From Pollenia angustigena (lineage: Eukaryota; Arthropoda; Insecta; Diptera; Polleniidae): 64,000 nucleotides of DNA. The translations under genes and the position numbers were made by a program. The DNA is taken from assembly GCA_930367215.1 (NCBI GenBank), contig OV884058.1, forward strand, positions 170,978,478-171,042,477, written 5' to 3'. The notes under the pieces were generated by a model that saw nothing but the letters and a program-made list of their open reading frames with translations, was not told where the DNA came from and ran no database searches. This document shows positions 11,401 through 21,800 of the stretch, piece by piece; positions within the stretch are counted from its first letter, which is position 1; each line of letters opens with the position of its first letter.

Positions 11401-11604
11401 TTTTAAAGAAATATATCCTGCAGAAGTTTAAAAATAAACGGTATCCCAAAATTTGTCAGTATTTGTACAGTAAAGTGCTTGCAAACCTAAAAAGAACTCG
11501 ACAGCTGACAGTTTAGAGTTACTGCCTTTTTGTAGAACGCGAGCACAAAAGTGACTCGCTTAACTTACATTTAAAACGAAAACAAATTTTGAAATTTTGT
11601 TTTT

Positions 11605-11697
11605 GTTTTGCTTTTACCATTTTTGCAATTGAATTTAAATGGGGAAAATGGGAGAAGGGAAACAACTTCCAGGGAATATTTATTCATAATTGGGCTG
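11605..11697. mobile_element. Partial MITE related to 24085-24216
   Basis: The right half, with AAAATGGGAGAAGG, ACAACTTCC and the end ATTCATAATTGGGCTG, matches the right half of the complete MITE at 24085-24216. The left terminus is not found, so this copy is truncated. It abuts the mariner relic that starts at 11702. Confidence 0.65.
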
Positions 11698-11701
11698 TAT
11701 T

Positions 11702-12055
11702 TGAAAAATTTAGGGAGACTGGATCCTTTGGAGACGCCAATTATACTGGAAATCCAAATGTCAATATCGAAGCAGATCTAGTCTCCCTGAATTTTTCAAT
11801 TAATCTCTCCACAGTTGACGAAGTAAAAACACTAGTCCGACCATATTGAATGAAATTTTCGAATTGCAGTCGCCAACCGTTCATTATTTTTGATATATTG
11901 TTCAATGATGAAGACACGTTGTTCTATCGTGTAATGCTCCAATTGTTATAACCCTAAACTGTTAGTTGTCGAATTTTTTTTAGGGCTGCCGCAACTTTAC
12001 TGCAAAAATGTCGACAAATCCAAATCTTGCGTTAATTTTGGGACACCCTTGTAAT
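11702..12055. pseudogene. Mariner-type transposase relic with inverted junction
   Basis: On the minus strand 11960-11790 reads like the N-terminal region of a mariner-family transposase: RVFIIEQYIKNNERLA, RKFH, then SSTVERLIEKFRET. On the plus strand 11702-11775 encodes FEKFRETGSFGDANYTGNP, the same region continuing downstream but in the opposite direction. The two EKFRET segments form the inverted arms 11702-11722 and 11778-11798. The right end carries GGGACACCC (12036-12055), a mariner-like terminal motif. No intact frame or catalytic triad survives. ATT flanks the 97-bp inverted segment, so an independent hairpin insertion is an alternative reading. Confidence 0.65.
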
Positions 12056-12059
12056 TAAC

Positions 12060-13498
12060 TTTCGTTATTTAGCTCATATTGCTGAACGAAAATCAACCCT
12101 TCTTTTATGCCTCGTTGTATTTCATTCTAAAATATAATCAAAATTATCTTTAAATCTATAAATATGTACATAATTTTTGTTGGTAAACAACACCTGTAAT
12201 ACTAAAAGCATTATTACATTTTTTCCCTCTCCATTCAGTTAGTTTTACAAACAATAATAGACACAATTTGTTTAAAAACTAATTCTTTCTAACAGTCATT
12301 GTTTGCGACATTTATTGTTGTTATTAAATACTGCTGATAATCTTTTTAGGGCACCATGAGTTTTCTAAATTACATTTCAATCGCTTTTCTTTTTTTTACA
12401 ATAGAAAATTGCCGAACTTTTTGTTAATTTTGTGTTGTTTTTAGAACAAATCAGTCAAACGTTACAAGAGGGCTAATTATATGTATGTTTTTAAAAACAG
12501 TGGATACCACAAAAAAGTTACGATGACAGGCATTAGCAGGGACAGACAGTTAGAAGAGTTATTTAAACATGACAGTTAGCAGCAAGCGTTTGAATGATTG
12601 ACTGCTGACTGAAATGACTGAGTGCTAAATTGTAAGTGTTTGATTTAACCAAAAGTTTTTACGTTTTTGTTGGAAAAAAAAAATAAATAAATAAACAAAA
12701 AAACAGAAAAAAAAATATTGTTCAAACCCAATTGCAATCAAGATTTATAGTTATAGATAAATAATAACAACAACACGATTGTTTTTCAAACAATTTTTGT
12801 TTAAAAAGTTCAAAACTTCAAATATAAAACACGTGTTTTTGTATAACAAGAACACAGAGAGTGAATGAAAAGAGAAAAAAAAGTCAAAGTATAAAAACCG
12901 CTCCCTCATAAATCATTTCATGATTTTTGTTTGAAAAACTCTGCACCAAATATAAATAATTATTATAATTTGTTCTATAGTACCAAAGTATTTGTCATTA
13001 TCAAAGGAAAGAAATCAACCACAAAATACCGCCAACGAAATAATTCACTAGTTACAAATATTTAATAAAACCCCAATAGGAAATCTAGTAAATTAAAATG
13101 TCATCAAGTAACGTATTTAGAGGTTTAATACGATAAAAGAAGAAACTTCAATTGTTTGTTTCAACCCACGTACAGTTACGTCAAAGCAACGTTTATTTTA
13201 CTAGAGTTGACAGAATGCTATTGCTTTATGTTCCGTATTTAAAGATTGAGGTCCCAAAAAATCCTACCTCAAAATATTAATCCCAAGTATTGTACCAAGT
13301 TTTAAAAATGTTTGCATAAACAAACACATAAGTTATAAACTTTAAAAAACAGGCTGGCCCAAGATGTCGACTTCTAACGATCGCTTGCATTTTCAACAAC
13401 GAACAAACAACTGATTTGCGCCCCACGTAAAATGTTTAAAACAAAAAAGTCGATGTAAAACGCGAGCGAGCGATACCTATATGTAGTTATAGTGTTCA
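12060..13498. other. AT-rich stretch without a recognised feature
   Basis: A-rich and T-rich tracts only (for example 12670-12715). I see no gene, TIR pair or recognisable repeat boundary. Confidence 0.5.
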
Positions 13499-13500
13499 TA

Positions 13501-14304
13501 CACAAAGAAAAAAAATCAAGTTAAAAACGTCGAAAACAAGGTTGATTTAAAATTTTTCGATGGTGATTTTGCTTCATACGTTTTTCATGTTAATTCAGCA
13601 TGATTTTACAATAACTTGCGAACAACATTTTTTTCTTTTAAAATAACTATAATTCATGTTAATTTAACATTGCAGTACAGTTAGAGCGAAATGTCATTTA
13701 TATTGAAATAATGATCCGAATCACGTTGAATGAAAGTTATTTCAAGTTGAAACAACGTGAATTTCATGTAGAATCAAATTGGTTGGAGTATGATACAACA
13801 GTGTGAAGAAGCTTCAGAGACAACATATGCATTTATTTAAGAATAATCAAAACACTTACCCCTGTAACACATGTTTCACTTATGTATTTTGTATTCTCTT
13901 TTGTTAACAGAAGCATCAGCAGAATCGCCTGATATGGTTTTCGTCATCATTCTACTTTGAAAACTTGATGTTCTATTTAACTAAATAATTTTAATTAAAA
14001 GAATACGGGAATTGTCTTCTTTTTATTATAACATATTTTAGACATGAAAATAAAAAAATGCACATACTTAAGTATGTATGCATGTTAATTTAACAAGATA
14101 AATTTTTGATTTTAATATAAAACAGGTTTTTATGGATTCAATATTGAATAATGTTATTTTAACAGTGAATAATATTAAATAAACGTGATTTAAGGTTATT
14201 TTAATATTTTTCATTTAAAATTAATATGAAATAATGATAAATTTAAATATTTCAACATCAACATTTCCCAATGTTAATTTTACATTGGTATTTTTTTCTG
14301 TGTG
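13501..14304. mobile_element. TIR element, CACnnAGAAAAA end family (copy 1)
   Basis: Ends CACAAAGAAAAAAAATC and GGTATTTTTTTCTGTGTG are inverted and flanked by TA (13499-13500, 14305-14306). The interior repeats blocks such as ATGTTAATTTAACA and GTTATTTTAA. Related elements with TA flanks lie at 45355-46195, 61225-62121 and 29073-29558. Non-coding; superfamily not determined, although a TA duplication would suit Tc1/mariner mobilisation. Confidence 0.7.
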
Positions 14305-14459
14305 TACTTATTTTCGCCTCAGTATGAAAAATAATGCGACCACAAATATCAAATTAGTGACTTGTGTTGTGGTTGCCGACACAGTCATTTTGTTGCAATA
14401 TTAAAGGAAATTATTTCTTTAATATAACTTGAATCACCAATACTAAATATGTTTATACC

Positions 14460-15720
14460 TTTCACTGCTTGTGGTGAATACTAATTTGTCCATTCCCTTT
14501 GAAACTTTTTTATTTTTCATCTCAGACCCCATAAAGTATACATATTGTGGGTTCTTGAGTAGTTCCAAGAAGATTTAGTTATGTCCTTCCGTCTTTTGAA
14601 AACACGCTCACTTTTGAAAAACTTAAAAGAAAAAAACAATATTGGTGTCAAATTGCTTCATGTTATCCTAAGAAGTTTGGGATTGAAGTCCAGCAAAATC
14701 GGTGCAGTAAGATAACAGTTTTGAATCCAAAAATGGAACGAACCACCATCCTAAAAAATGTATAAATTTTGTTAAAAAAACTATATAAGATTGAGATAAG
14801 ATTTTGCACAAATTCATTCTATATGACTAGAAATCATACTACAAAATTTCGTGAAGATCGGTCTACAATTAACCATATGGGTAATTCCGAAGTGTTGAAC
14901 GCGACAGTCGTACTCATCAAAAATGCAATAACATTTTAAACAACAAATATTTTTACGTTCTCTTAACCCTTAAATTATAATACTAAAAAAGCACTGATAT
15001 CTAAGCTATAGTTTATGGAGGGCGCAATTTAAGGTCAAAAATAATGGCAAAAGAAGTAGCGGTTCGAACGCGAAAAAAATAGAAGTAGTTTTTGTGGCCA
15101 TGTATAAAAAGGGGTAAATTAGCGAAACCTGGCACAATTTTTTAGTCAAACTACTTTCAGAATTTTTTGTAGCAATGTAACATTAAAATGTCTTGGTTTG
15201 ATTCCAAAATCTTCTGTATTTTCTTTTTTTTAAGCCAAAATCTGGGTCGATACGTGACATTTCGAATCTGAAATTTTTTCCGTAATAATTTAACTGAATA
15301 ATGATTAAAATAGAATAAAAAATAACCGTTGATCCGAATAACATATTTCTTTTTAAACTCTTCCTTTGATTGCAGACCATGTAAGAAAAATTTTTTTGGA
15401 ATCATTTTTATCAAATATCACATCTTTTAAGAAAGATAAATATTAAAGAAAACTTACAATAAAACATTCTCACATATAAGAAATTACGTTTGCACAACTT
15501 TGCAGTCTGATTGTTCATCTAAGCTTTTAATAACTTTTCAATTTTTGGTCACGGTGGACCTTTTGACGGAAATGCCCATATGCCCCATATAAAGCGTATT
15601 CTCGAAAAACGGCTTAGTACGCCCAAAACCGTAAATAATAATGGTATTGTAATAAAAATTGGTGTGTAATAGCTTTATAAGACTAGAAATCACACCGTGA
15701 AGATCCGTCCATAATCTTCA
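14460..15720. repeat. Fly dispersed repeat, family B, interrupted
   Basis: Parts before and after the inserted element at 14879-15577 share blocks with the repeat at 35966-37490: CAGACCCCATAAAGTATA, TTAGTTATGTCC, and GTGAAGATCGGTC. The family is degenerate and non-coding. Another degenerate copy is at 24270-25050. Confidence 0.6.
14879..15577. mobile_element. TIR element, GGGTAATTCC/GGAAATGCCC ends
   Basis: About 700 bp between GGGTAATTCC and GGAAATGCCC, flanked by ATAT on each side. A reversed, 5'-incomplete copy is at 5540-6519 and shares a frame of about 85-99 codons (here 15157-15414, minus). The frame shows no known domain, is lysine-rich and is probably non-functional. It inserted into a family B repeat. 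Only the outermost ten bases are inverted; the subterminal sequences differ. Confidence 0.75.
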
Positions 15721-17671
15721 ATACACAAAAAAACTTGTACTTAAATTATGTTTTTCCCACTTACTTTTAGTGCGAGTCTTTCTTAAAAATTAAATTTTAT
15801 TACTTAAAACCATCCAAAATGATAAAAGTAATCCAGGAAATTTTTTAAAATAAGTATAAAATGCTTAAAACAACTAAATAAAAGATCGAACTTCTCGTTG
15901 GTCGAGCCACTATTAATTCTATATTCGTGCATACGAGTGTTTTTCTAAAGTTTGCTGTAGAAACAACCACACATTAAAAAAGTAGGTATAAACAGTGTAA
16001 TTGTTTTGAGTAGAAACAACAACAACAACACAGCATACTTTATTTTTATGTTTTAAATTGAAATTAGAAGCAAAAATTCCCGAATTCTATTTGTTAAAAT
16101 TGTTTTATTTAATATGTACATTAAATTTTCAAAGTAGAATGATTACGAAGACCATGTCGGGCTTGCTGCTGTATTATAATTGTGAGTTCTTCTATAAACA
16201 AAGGGGGTCAAGGTCGGTAAAGTAAAGTAAATAAATAAATATATTCTTTGTCTCACTCTCTCTCTCTCTATATTTCTCTCTGGTGTACAAACTACGGTTT
16301 CCCGTGAATACAAGATATAACAATATGTTATACTTGAAAATGTAAACGTTAATAAATTTTTATATCCACACAGTTTGCAGAAACCCTTAAAATCTTACCT
16401 ACGAAATTCTGTCCCCCAATCAATGTCACAATTAACCTCATCTGGCAACACTGTGTCATAAATTCAGCCGCCTATTACCCCATATTCTGTAGGTCACAAA
16501 GCAGATCGGCTATTTTCTCGTCTACAACACGAATGTCAACAAGGTTTTCTAAAAAGATGAAAATAAAAGGTAAAACCCTCAATTAGCTACTTATTAGTGT
16601 TTGATCGGGAAGGACGATATCGCTTGTTTTTAAAAAATGTTTACACTGCGTAAAGAAAGCAAGTTTAATGTGTGCCTAACGAACCCAAGTATTCATAAAC
16701 GATTAATAAATTTAACAAACTTTTATTTATCAATATGTTTCATACAAAATTTGTTTTGTAAACTTTAATTAAAACAAACAGGCGAAATTGATTATAAATA
16801 TTGCTTAAATAATTTTCTATAAATTTTAACCAACTGTTGAGGAGAGCCCTGCATTGAACCAATTATTTTATATCTTGAATAATAAATGTATTGCCTTTTT
16901 GTTCATAATGACTATCTAAGGAAAAAAAATAAGAATTAATATGAGCAGTAATAAATTTCCTATTAGATACTTACGCTACGCGAGAACCACCAAATGTTAA
17001 CACAATTTTTTCCTGAAGCAATCTACTCCCTTTTCCCTTTTTTCTATTTTTTTTTTCTTAACAAAAAAAAAATTATATTTTTCATCTGACAAAAAAAAAA
17101 CAACTACTCGTTTTAAAAGGTCTGCCTTAAAAAAATGTGGGGCGTTTTAAAAATGTTACAACATGACAATTTATTAACTACTGTGTCACAATTTGTGGAT
17201 AAATGAATGTAAACATTTCCAACTATTGACAGTTACAACGGCCGCAACAGAAATGACAACAACAGCAACAACGAAACTCGCGTGTTGTTCAATACAACGA
17301 ACAAAAATTGATTACAAATAGGAAAAATATTTTTTCTTTAAAACAAAAAATTTTATTCAAGCAGAGACAATTTAAAAAAAAAAAAAAAATACCCAGAGAA
17401 AAAGAAAATAAAGACAACCAATGCAATAAGTTAAACAACATATCAAAATGTTTTTAAGGTTAAAACAAAAATGTTAAGTGTTGTTTTACAGTACAAAACA
17501 TTTTTAAAATTTCAATCAATTGACCGAAACAATTGACAGGCTTGACTAAAGCAAAAATTCAAGCAAACTTAATTTTAAATGACATAGAATTTTTTAATTA
17601 GTTTTTTGTCACATTGCATTTCTTGCGAAGTCAGGGGGGACTGTCAAAGAAAGCGTTTATAAATAAACTAA
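15721..17671. other. AT-rich stretch; (CT)n microsatellite at 16252-16268
   Basis: No gene seen. A short CT repeat occurs at 16252-16268. Orphan end motifs of the CACnnAGAAAAA type occur near 15722 and 17388 without an identified partner. Confidence 0.5.
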
Positions 17672-17816
17672 TGGCCTGCTGGTCGATAGCGAATGAAGAC
17701 TTGGTTCGCATAATTTTCATGTAAAACAAAAACAATATTTTATAATTTGTTTTTGTTTTAAGTGAACAAACTTTAAGCGAACAAAAAGTCTTCATTCGTT
17801 ATCGATGAACAGCCCA
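17672..17816. mobile_element. MITE, TGGCCTGCTGGTCGATAG ends, TAA flanks
   Basis: A 145-bp element whose first 30 bases (through GCGAATGAAGACTT) are inverted at the right end. TAA flanks both ends (17669-17671, 17817-17819). The 3-bp TAA duplication suggests PIF/Harbinger mobilisation. Non-coding. Confidence 0.85.
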
Positions 17817-17819
17817 TAA

Positions 17820-18375
17820 ATATAAAATAATACATTTTTATGTCTAAATCAAATTTTCTTTAGAAAAATTACAACATAAAGAAAACTTTAAATAAAAAAT
17901 TTACGATATAAGAAAATTATTTATAGATAATTTACGATATAAGAAAATATTAAATATAAAATTTATAAAGAAAATTTTTAATAAAAAATTTACGATATAA
18001 GAAATTATTTATAGATAATTTACAATATAAGAAAATTTTAAGTAGAAAATTTACGATATAGAAAAATTTTATAAAGAAAATTAACTATACAAGAATATTT
18101 TACATAGAAATTTACGATGAAATTTTTTATAGATAATTTACGATATAAGAAAATATAACATTGAAAATTTACGATATACAAAATTTGATAAAGAAAAATT
18201 TCTATGCAAGAATATTTTTAATAGAAAATCTACGATATAAGAAAATATTTAATAGAGAAATTTACGATATAAAAAAATTTGATAAAGAAAATTAACTATA
18301 CAAGAATATTTTCTACAGATAATTCACGAAATTAGAAAATTTCTATTGTAAGATTACGATGAAAGAAAATTATCA
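17820..18375. repeat. Degenerate TTTACGATATAAGAAAA array (reverse orientation)
   Basis: The reverse complement of the TCGTAAATTTT array motif, about 15 degenerate units of AAATTTACGATATAAGAAAA with AATAGAAA variants. No gene. Confidence 0.75.
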
Positions 18376-18479
18376 AAGTAGTTTTTGGGAATACAAAATT
18401 TTAATTTAAAAGATTTGGTTAGTCGTGCTTAATTCCCAATTTTTATTTTAGATAAAAACACTGACATTTATTGTTGATG

Positions 18480-18542
18480 GGATAAGCTACTTCTATGCGC
18501 ATTTCACTGGTTGCTTAGGCCAGATCGTCAGGAAACTTTGTC
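18480..18542 (-). ncRNA. Hammerhead ribozyme-like fold, best stem III
   Basis: On the minus strand: GTTTC, then CTGACGA (allowed as CTGANGA), CTGG/CCAG stem II with a CCTAAGCAA loop, GAAA, the short palindromic stem III ATGCGCAT, and the cleavage triplet ATA before GAAGTAGC. Stem I can pair GTTTC with GAAGT by Watson-Crick and wobble pairs, with outer GGA to TCC pairing. The cut would fall between plus positions 18494 and 18493. The core and stem III are better preserved than in the copies at 2627-2690 and 19069-19132. Confidence 0.6.
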
Positions 18543-18590
18543 CAAAGATTTAAGAACAACTAGCACGACTAACAAAATCTTTGAAATTAA

Positions 18591-18761
18591 GGCCCCTATT
18601 GCGGTTTACGACTCAACTCAATTTAGATGTAACTTCTTAATTTTTGTATTATGGTTTATAACTTTGCTAAATTGCGGTGAATAAAAACATAACAAAAATT
18701 ACAACTGATCACAACCAGTTGTCTTTACAACTCAACTGAGTTGTAAACCGGAAAAGGGACC
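18591..18761. mobile_element. MITE, GGYCCCTWTTSCGGTTTAC ends
   Basis: A 171-bp element inserted in the hammerhead repeat. Left end GGCCCCTATTGCGGTTTAC and right end GTAAACCGGAAAAGGGACC are inverted; ACAACTCAACT-like blocks continue the arms. Flanking triplets are TAA and TAC, so a 3-bp duplication is likely but imperfect. Non-coding. Confidence 0.8.
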
Positions 18762-19068
18762 TACAATTTTGTATTTCCAAAAATTACTTTGATAATAAAC
18801 TGGCAAGTGCACGGCTTAAAAAAACTTAACTAGCAATATGCTTTTGCAAGTTGTTTTTGTTTTCATTTTGTTTTTTCTTAACTTACTTACAACTACAATT
18901 ATTGTTGGAAGAATTCCAATCAATTGTATGGGGAATGTTAGGGGGAATGTTTATTGTTGATGTTTTTGTTTAAACTTTGATATTGTTACAAGTAGAACCG
19001 TTGCTTATAATTCTTATACGCTTAATAGTTTTATTTTGTTTAATATCTTTAGTTTTTGTAAAATCTTT

Positions 19069-19132
19069 GGATGAAGTTTCCTGACCAGGACAGGTAAGCA
19101 ACCAGTGAAATGCGCATAGGAATAGCTTATCC
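19069..19132 (+). ncRNA. Degenerate hammerhead ribozyme-like fold
   Basis: Plus-strand copy in the inverted arm. GAAATGCGCATAGG and the stem I partner GGAATAGCTTATCC are kept, but the core reads CTGACCA and stem II is rewritten to CAGGACAGG, so the catalytic core is lost. Confidence 0.45.
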
Positions 19133-19225
19133 CATCAACAATAAACTTCAAGTGTTTTTATCAAGAATAAAAACTGGGAATTAAGCACGACTAACAAAAT
19201 CTTTAAAGATAAAAGAAAATTTTAT

Positions 19226-19465
19226 CGGCCATGTTGTGACAATCGCACGATTTGAAATCGCAAAACGCCAGATTTTTTTTATGGTGTTCTGAAACTGGTG
19301 CGTTTTGCTTGCGACCTGCCATAGTTTTTTAAAGTTCCCTTGCGCATACTTTTGCAATTAGAAGTCACCAAACTTCTTGCGGTTTCGAGTTACAGTACAC
19401 GCATTATGCAATTTCAAGTAAAGATCGAAAATGTTAAGCGTTTTGCGATTGTCAGAACATGCCCG
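19226..19465. mobile_element. MITE, CGGGCATGTTCTGAC end family (copy 2)
   Basis: A 240-bp element with ends CGGCCATGTTGTGACAATCG and CGATTGTCAGAACATGCCCG, flanked by TAT on both sides (19223-19225, 19466-19468). The interior contains GCAAAACGC/GCGTTTTGC pairs. Relatives are at 6984-7176 and 59949-60186. The overlapping frames at 19340-19585 and 19358-19567 are incidental. Confidence 0.8.
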
Positions 19466-19468
19466 TAT

Positions 19469-20450
19469 ATTAAACAATTTATGGACAAAATAATTTTTTT
19501 TCAGCGAAATTTTGGACAACTTACGATATACACGCAAAGAAAACATATTTTTCCATGTGATCACCACGAACAGAACGATATTTAACGAAAAATTTTAAAC
19601 ATTTTATTACTGTCCGAAAAGTTTGTTGTCTGGCAAAGCTTGGTATAAATTTCGTCGAACACCGAAGTTTCTTATGAAATAACATATTTATTATCATGTG
19701 TGTATAAGAAAAAAAAAACCCGAAAGCTCCACAAATAGAAGTACAAGAAGAACAGAAAAAAATCCCAGCGGGAAAATTCAGAAGACTTTCTTACTTCAGG
19801 CCTTTTTAAAGGCCTGCTAAAAATATTCGCAATTTAATTACTATTCTTTTCTTAGTGTTAAAGATGGCATCATAGAAGTCCTCGGCTCTTTCGTATTAAA
19901 GATAAGATTCACATTCCACATTCGCTTTTATGAAAAGGGAGCAGAGAAGGAGAAACATTTTTTGTATTGTTTTTTTTTTTTGCACAACCCCAGCAAAAGC
20001 AAAATAATTATTTTTTTGATCCTGTTACCATTCTTATCGACCTAAGAAAGAAGGGGGAGCGGAAGACCTACTCCGCAATGACAACGTGTGTAAAAAAGAT
20101 ATGTGTATGGAATGGAGCGAGCAGGCCTTGTACATCCAAAAGAGGCCTTCTAGATGGCCTCGAAAAACAGATATATTTAAAAAAAATTTAACGCCTGTCC
20201 ATTTATAAATTTTAAGGCTTTGGCCTGAAAGAACCTTTCAGCACCACAAACCAACGTTAGCGCAGTTATTCAGAGCCAAAATACAAAAACACGAATATAA
20301 CAGGCGAAGGTTTTTTTTAATAACTTTTAAACCCATTCGAAAAATCAAAAATATTCTTGTGCCCTATTTAAGATTTTTATTCAAAACTTGCTGAACTCGC
20401 TTAGTACATTTCACTGATTAAATTTTTTTAATCGTGCTGTAGTTAAGAAT
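19469..20450. other. AT-rich stretch without a recognised feature
   Basis: Contains AGGCCTTTTTAAAGGCCT near 19799 (a small palindrome) and scattered GC-richer words. No gene or element boundary can be supported. Confidence 0.45.
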
Positions 20451-20454
20451 TTAA

Positions 20455-20683
20455 GGGGTTAATTCTGGTAGTCGTGATCGAATACTATTTCGATTCAAAA
20501 GCACTTTATTTCTTATTCTTGCGGTCGAAATTATTTTTTCGGTGATTTAAAAATTCAAATATGTAAATGCCATTACAACACTGAAAACATAATTTTGATT
20601 CGTTCAGTACCGACTTAAAGAATTAGAAATAAAATTGCTTTCGAATCGAAAAAGTATTTGATCACGACTGCCAAACCAAACCC
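20455..20683. mobile_element. MITE, GGTAGTCGTGATCRAATAC ends, TAA flanks
   Basis: A 229-bp element with inverted ends of about 55 bp (core TAGTCGTGATCGAATACT and its partner AGTATTTGATCACGACTG). TAA flanks both sides (20452-20454, 20684-20686). 3-bp TAA fits PIF/Harbinger. Non-coding. Confidence 0.85.
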
Positions 20684-20694
20684 TAAACAATAAA

Positions 20695-20745
20695 TTTCAG
20701 AGTGTTTATCAAAAATAAAAATTGGGAATTAAGCACGAAATAGAG
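20695..20745 (-). repeat. Fragment of the hammerhead-repeat family
   Basis: Contains AAAAATTGGGAATTAAGCACG, the complement of the unit start. The ribozyme part is not included in this fragment. Confidence 0.6.
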
Positions 20746-20760
20746 AAGTCTTATTAATAA

Positions 20761-21378
20761 CTAGCTGACCCGACAGACGTTGTCCTGTCCAAATTAGGAA
20801 AAATGTTTGCGTTCGATTTTTAAAATCCGTTAAAAAGATACGAACATTTGAAAGAACGATTAGTCAAATCGATGGAGCCGTTTTCTGATTTTAGGTAAAT
20901 CGCAAAAGTGGGCGTTAAAGTGGGCGTTAAAGTGGGCGGGGCAAAATTTTCTTTCCATAAAAACCTAAGTTGGCGATGATTTTAAAGAAAAAATCGTCCA
21001 AATCGGTCAAGCCGTTCTCAAGTTATGCACTTAATAGAAAAAGTGGGTGTAAAAGTAGGCGTGGTAAATTTTTCTTTCGATGAAAACTTAAAATGGATTA
21101 ATAAAAACATTTGAAATTTGTCAAATCACAGGAGCCGTTTTCTGATTTTAGGTAATTCGAAAAAAGTGGGCGGGGCAAAATTTTCTTTTTGTATAAATCT
21201 AAGTTGGACCATGGCGATCATTTTAAAGAAAAAATCGAAAATCAAAAATCAGACTTCACAGTGTCACCCGCCTGAATATTCTGAAGATTCCCTGAAAATT
21301 TCATCAAAATCGGTCTAGCCGTTTTGGAGTCCATACGTTACATACATACATACACACATCCTGTTTTATATATATAGA
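20761..21378 (-). mobile_element. Non-autonomous Helitron-like repeat (copy 2)
   Basis: The clearest of three copies. On the minus strand it begins A|TCTATATATATAAAACAGG and ends GTCAGCTAG|T, with a five-pair hairpin GACAG...CTGTC seven bases before CTAG. The interior repeats AAAGTGGGCG and GGGGCAAAATTTTC blocks, as in the copies at 8887-9539 and 53217-53684. No Rep/helicase is present. Confidence 0.75.
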
Positions 21379-21529
21379 TAAACTTTGTATATCCCAAAAA
21401 AAAAAAACTTTAATAAAAAAATTTGCATGTGCCCGTGAACTGAAAAACTGAACTGTCAAATTGGTTTTTTTTTTGTTTTCTTAAGAAAACGAGAAAATTA
21501 AGCAACATGTTTTTTTCTTTTTACCAACT

Positions 21530-21800
21530 TACAACTACAATTCGAGTCGGGGAAAAGCCAACCAATTGTAGAGGAATGTAAAAAGTAAAACCTGACTATT
21601 TTTGGTGTTTTGTTTAAGACTTGATATTCAGCCATATTCCGGTTATCGTTATCGTCATCGACAGTGTCGTTTTTTGTAATATAGTAAAGTGACATACAGC
21701 CTGTGTTCTTTAATCTGCTACAAAAAACGACACTGTCGATGACGACAACCCGAATAAGGCTGATTGTAACAAGTAGAACGTCGAGTGTATCCGTTAGTGT
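21530..21800 (+). repeat. Fragment of the hammerhead-repeat family with inserted MITE
   Basis: Contains CTTACAACTACAATT, CCAATTGTAGAGGAATGT and GTAACAAGTAGAACG, matching the spacer part of the unit at 18890-19000. It is split by the MITE at 21629-21762; the 18980-19000 paralogue shows the uninterrupted site. The open frame at 21498-21908 (minus) is a by-product of the hairpin. Confidence 0.7.
21629..21762. mobile_element. MITE, CAGCCWTATTC ends, ATT flanks
   Basis: A 134-bp near-hairpin with arms through CATCGACAGTGTCGTTTTTT. ATT flanks both ends (21626-21628, 21763-21765). The empty paralogous site (GATATTGTTACAAG near 18980) confirms that ATT was duplicated. A related TACAAAAAACGACAC block lies at 25110-25130. 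Confidence 0.9.

Larger units (their letters stand above)
18381..19207. repeat. Hammerhead-repeat family, inverted locus
   Basis: Left part 18381-18550 (plus) and right part 19063-19207 (minus) belong to the 472-bp family seen at 2545-3310, here facing each other. Read on the minus strand from 19207, the sequence contains AAAGATTTTGTTAGTCG, the unit body and, after removal of the MITE at 18591-18761, the start of a second unit (18563-18583). It then flips into the opposite orientation. An LTR-like or tandem unit plus an inverted truncated copy is an arrangement reported for Penelope-like elements. No coding potential. Confidence 0.75.

Noticed and set aside
11589..11849. 86-codon plus-strand frame
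   Set aside because: A fusion of MITE sequence, an inverted mariner piece and unrelated DNA; only FEKFRETGSFGDAN is meaningful, as a mariner relic.
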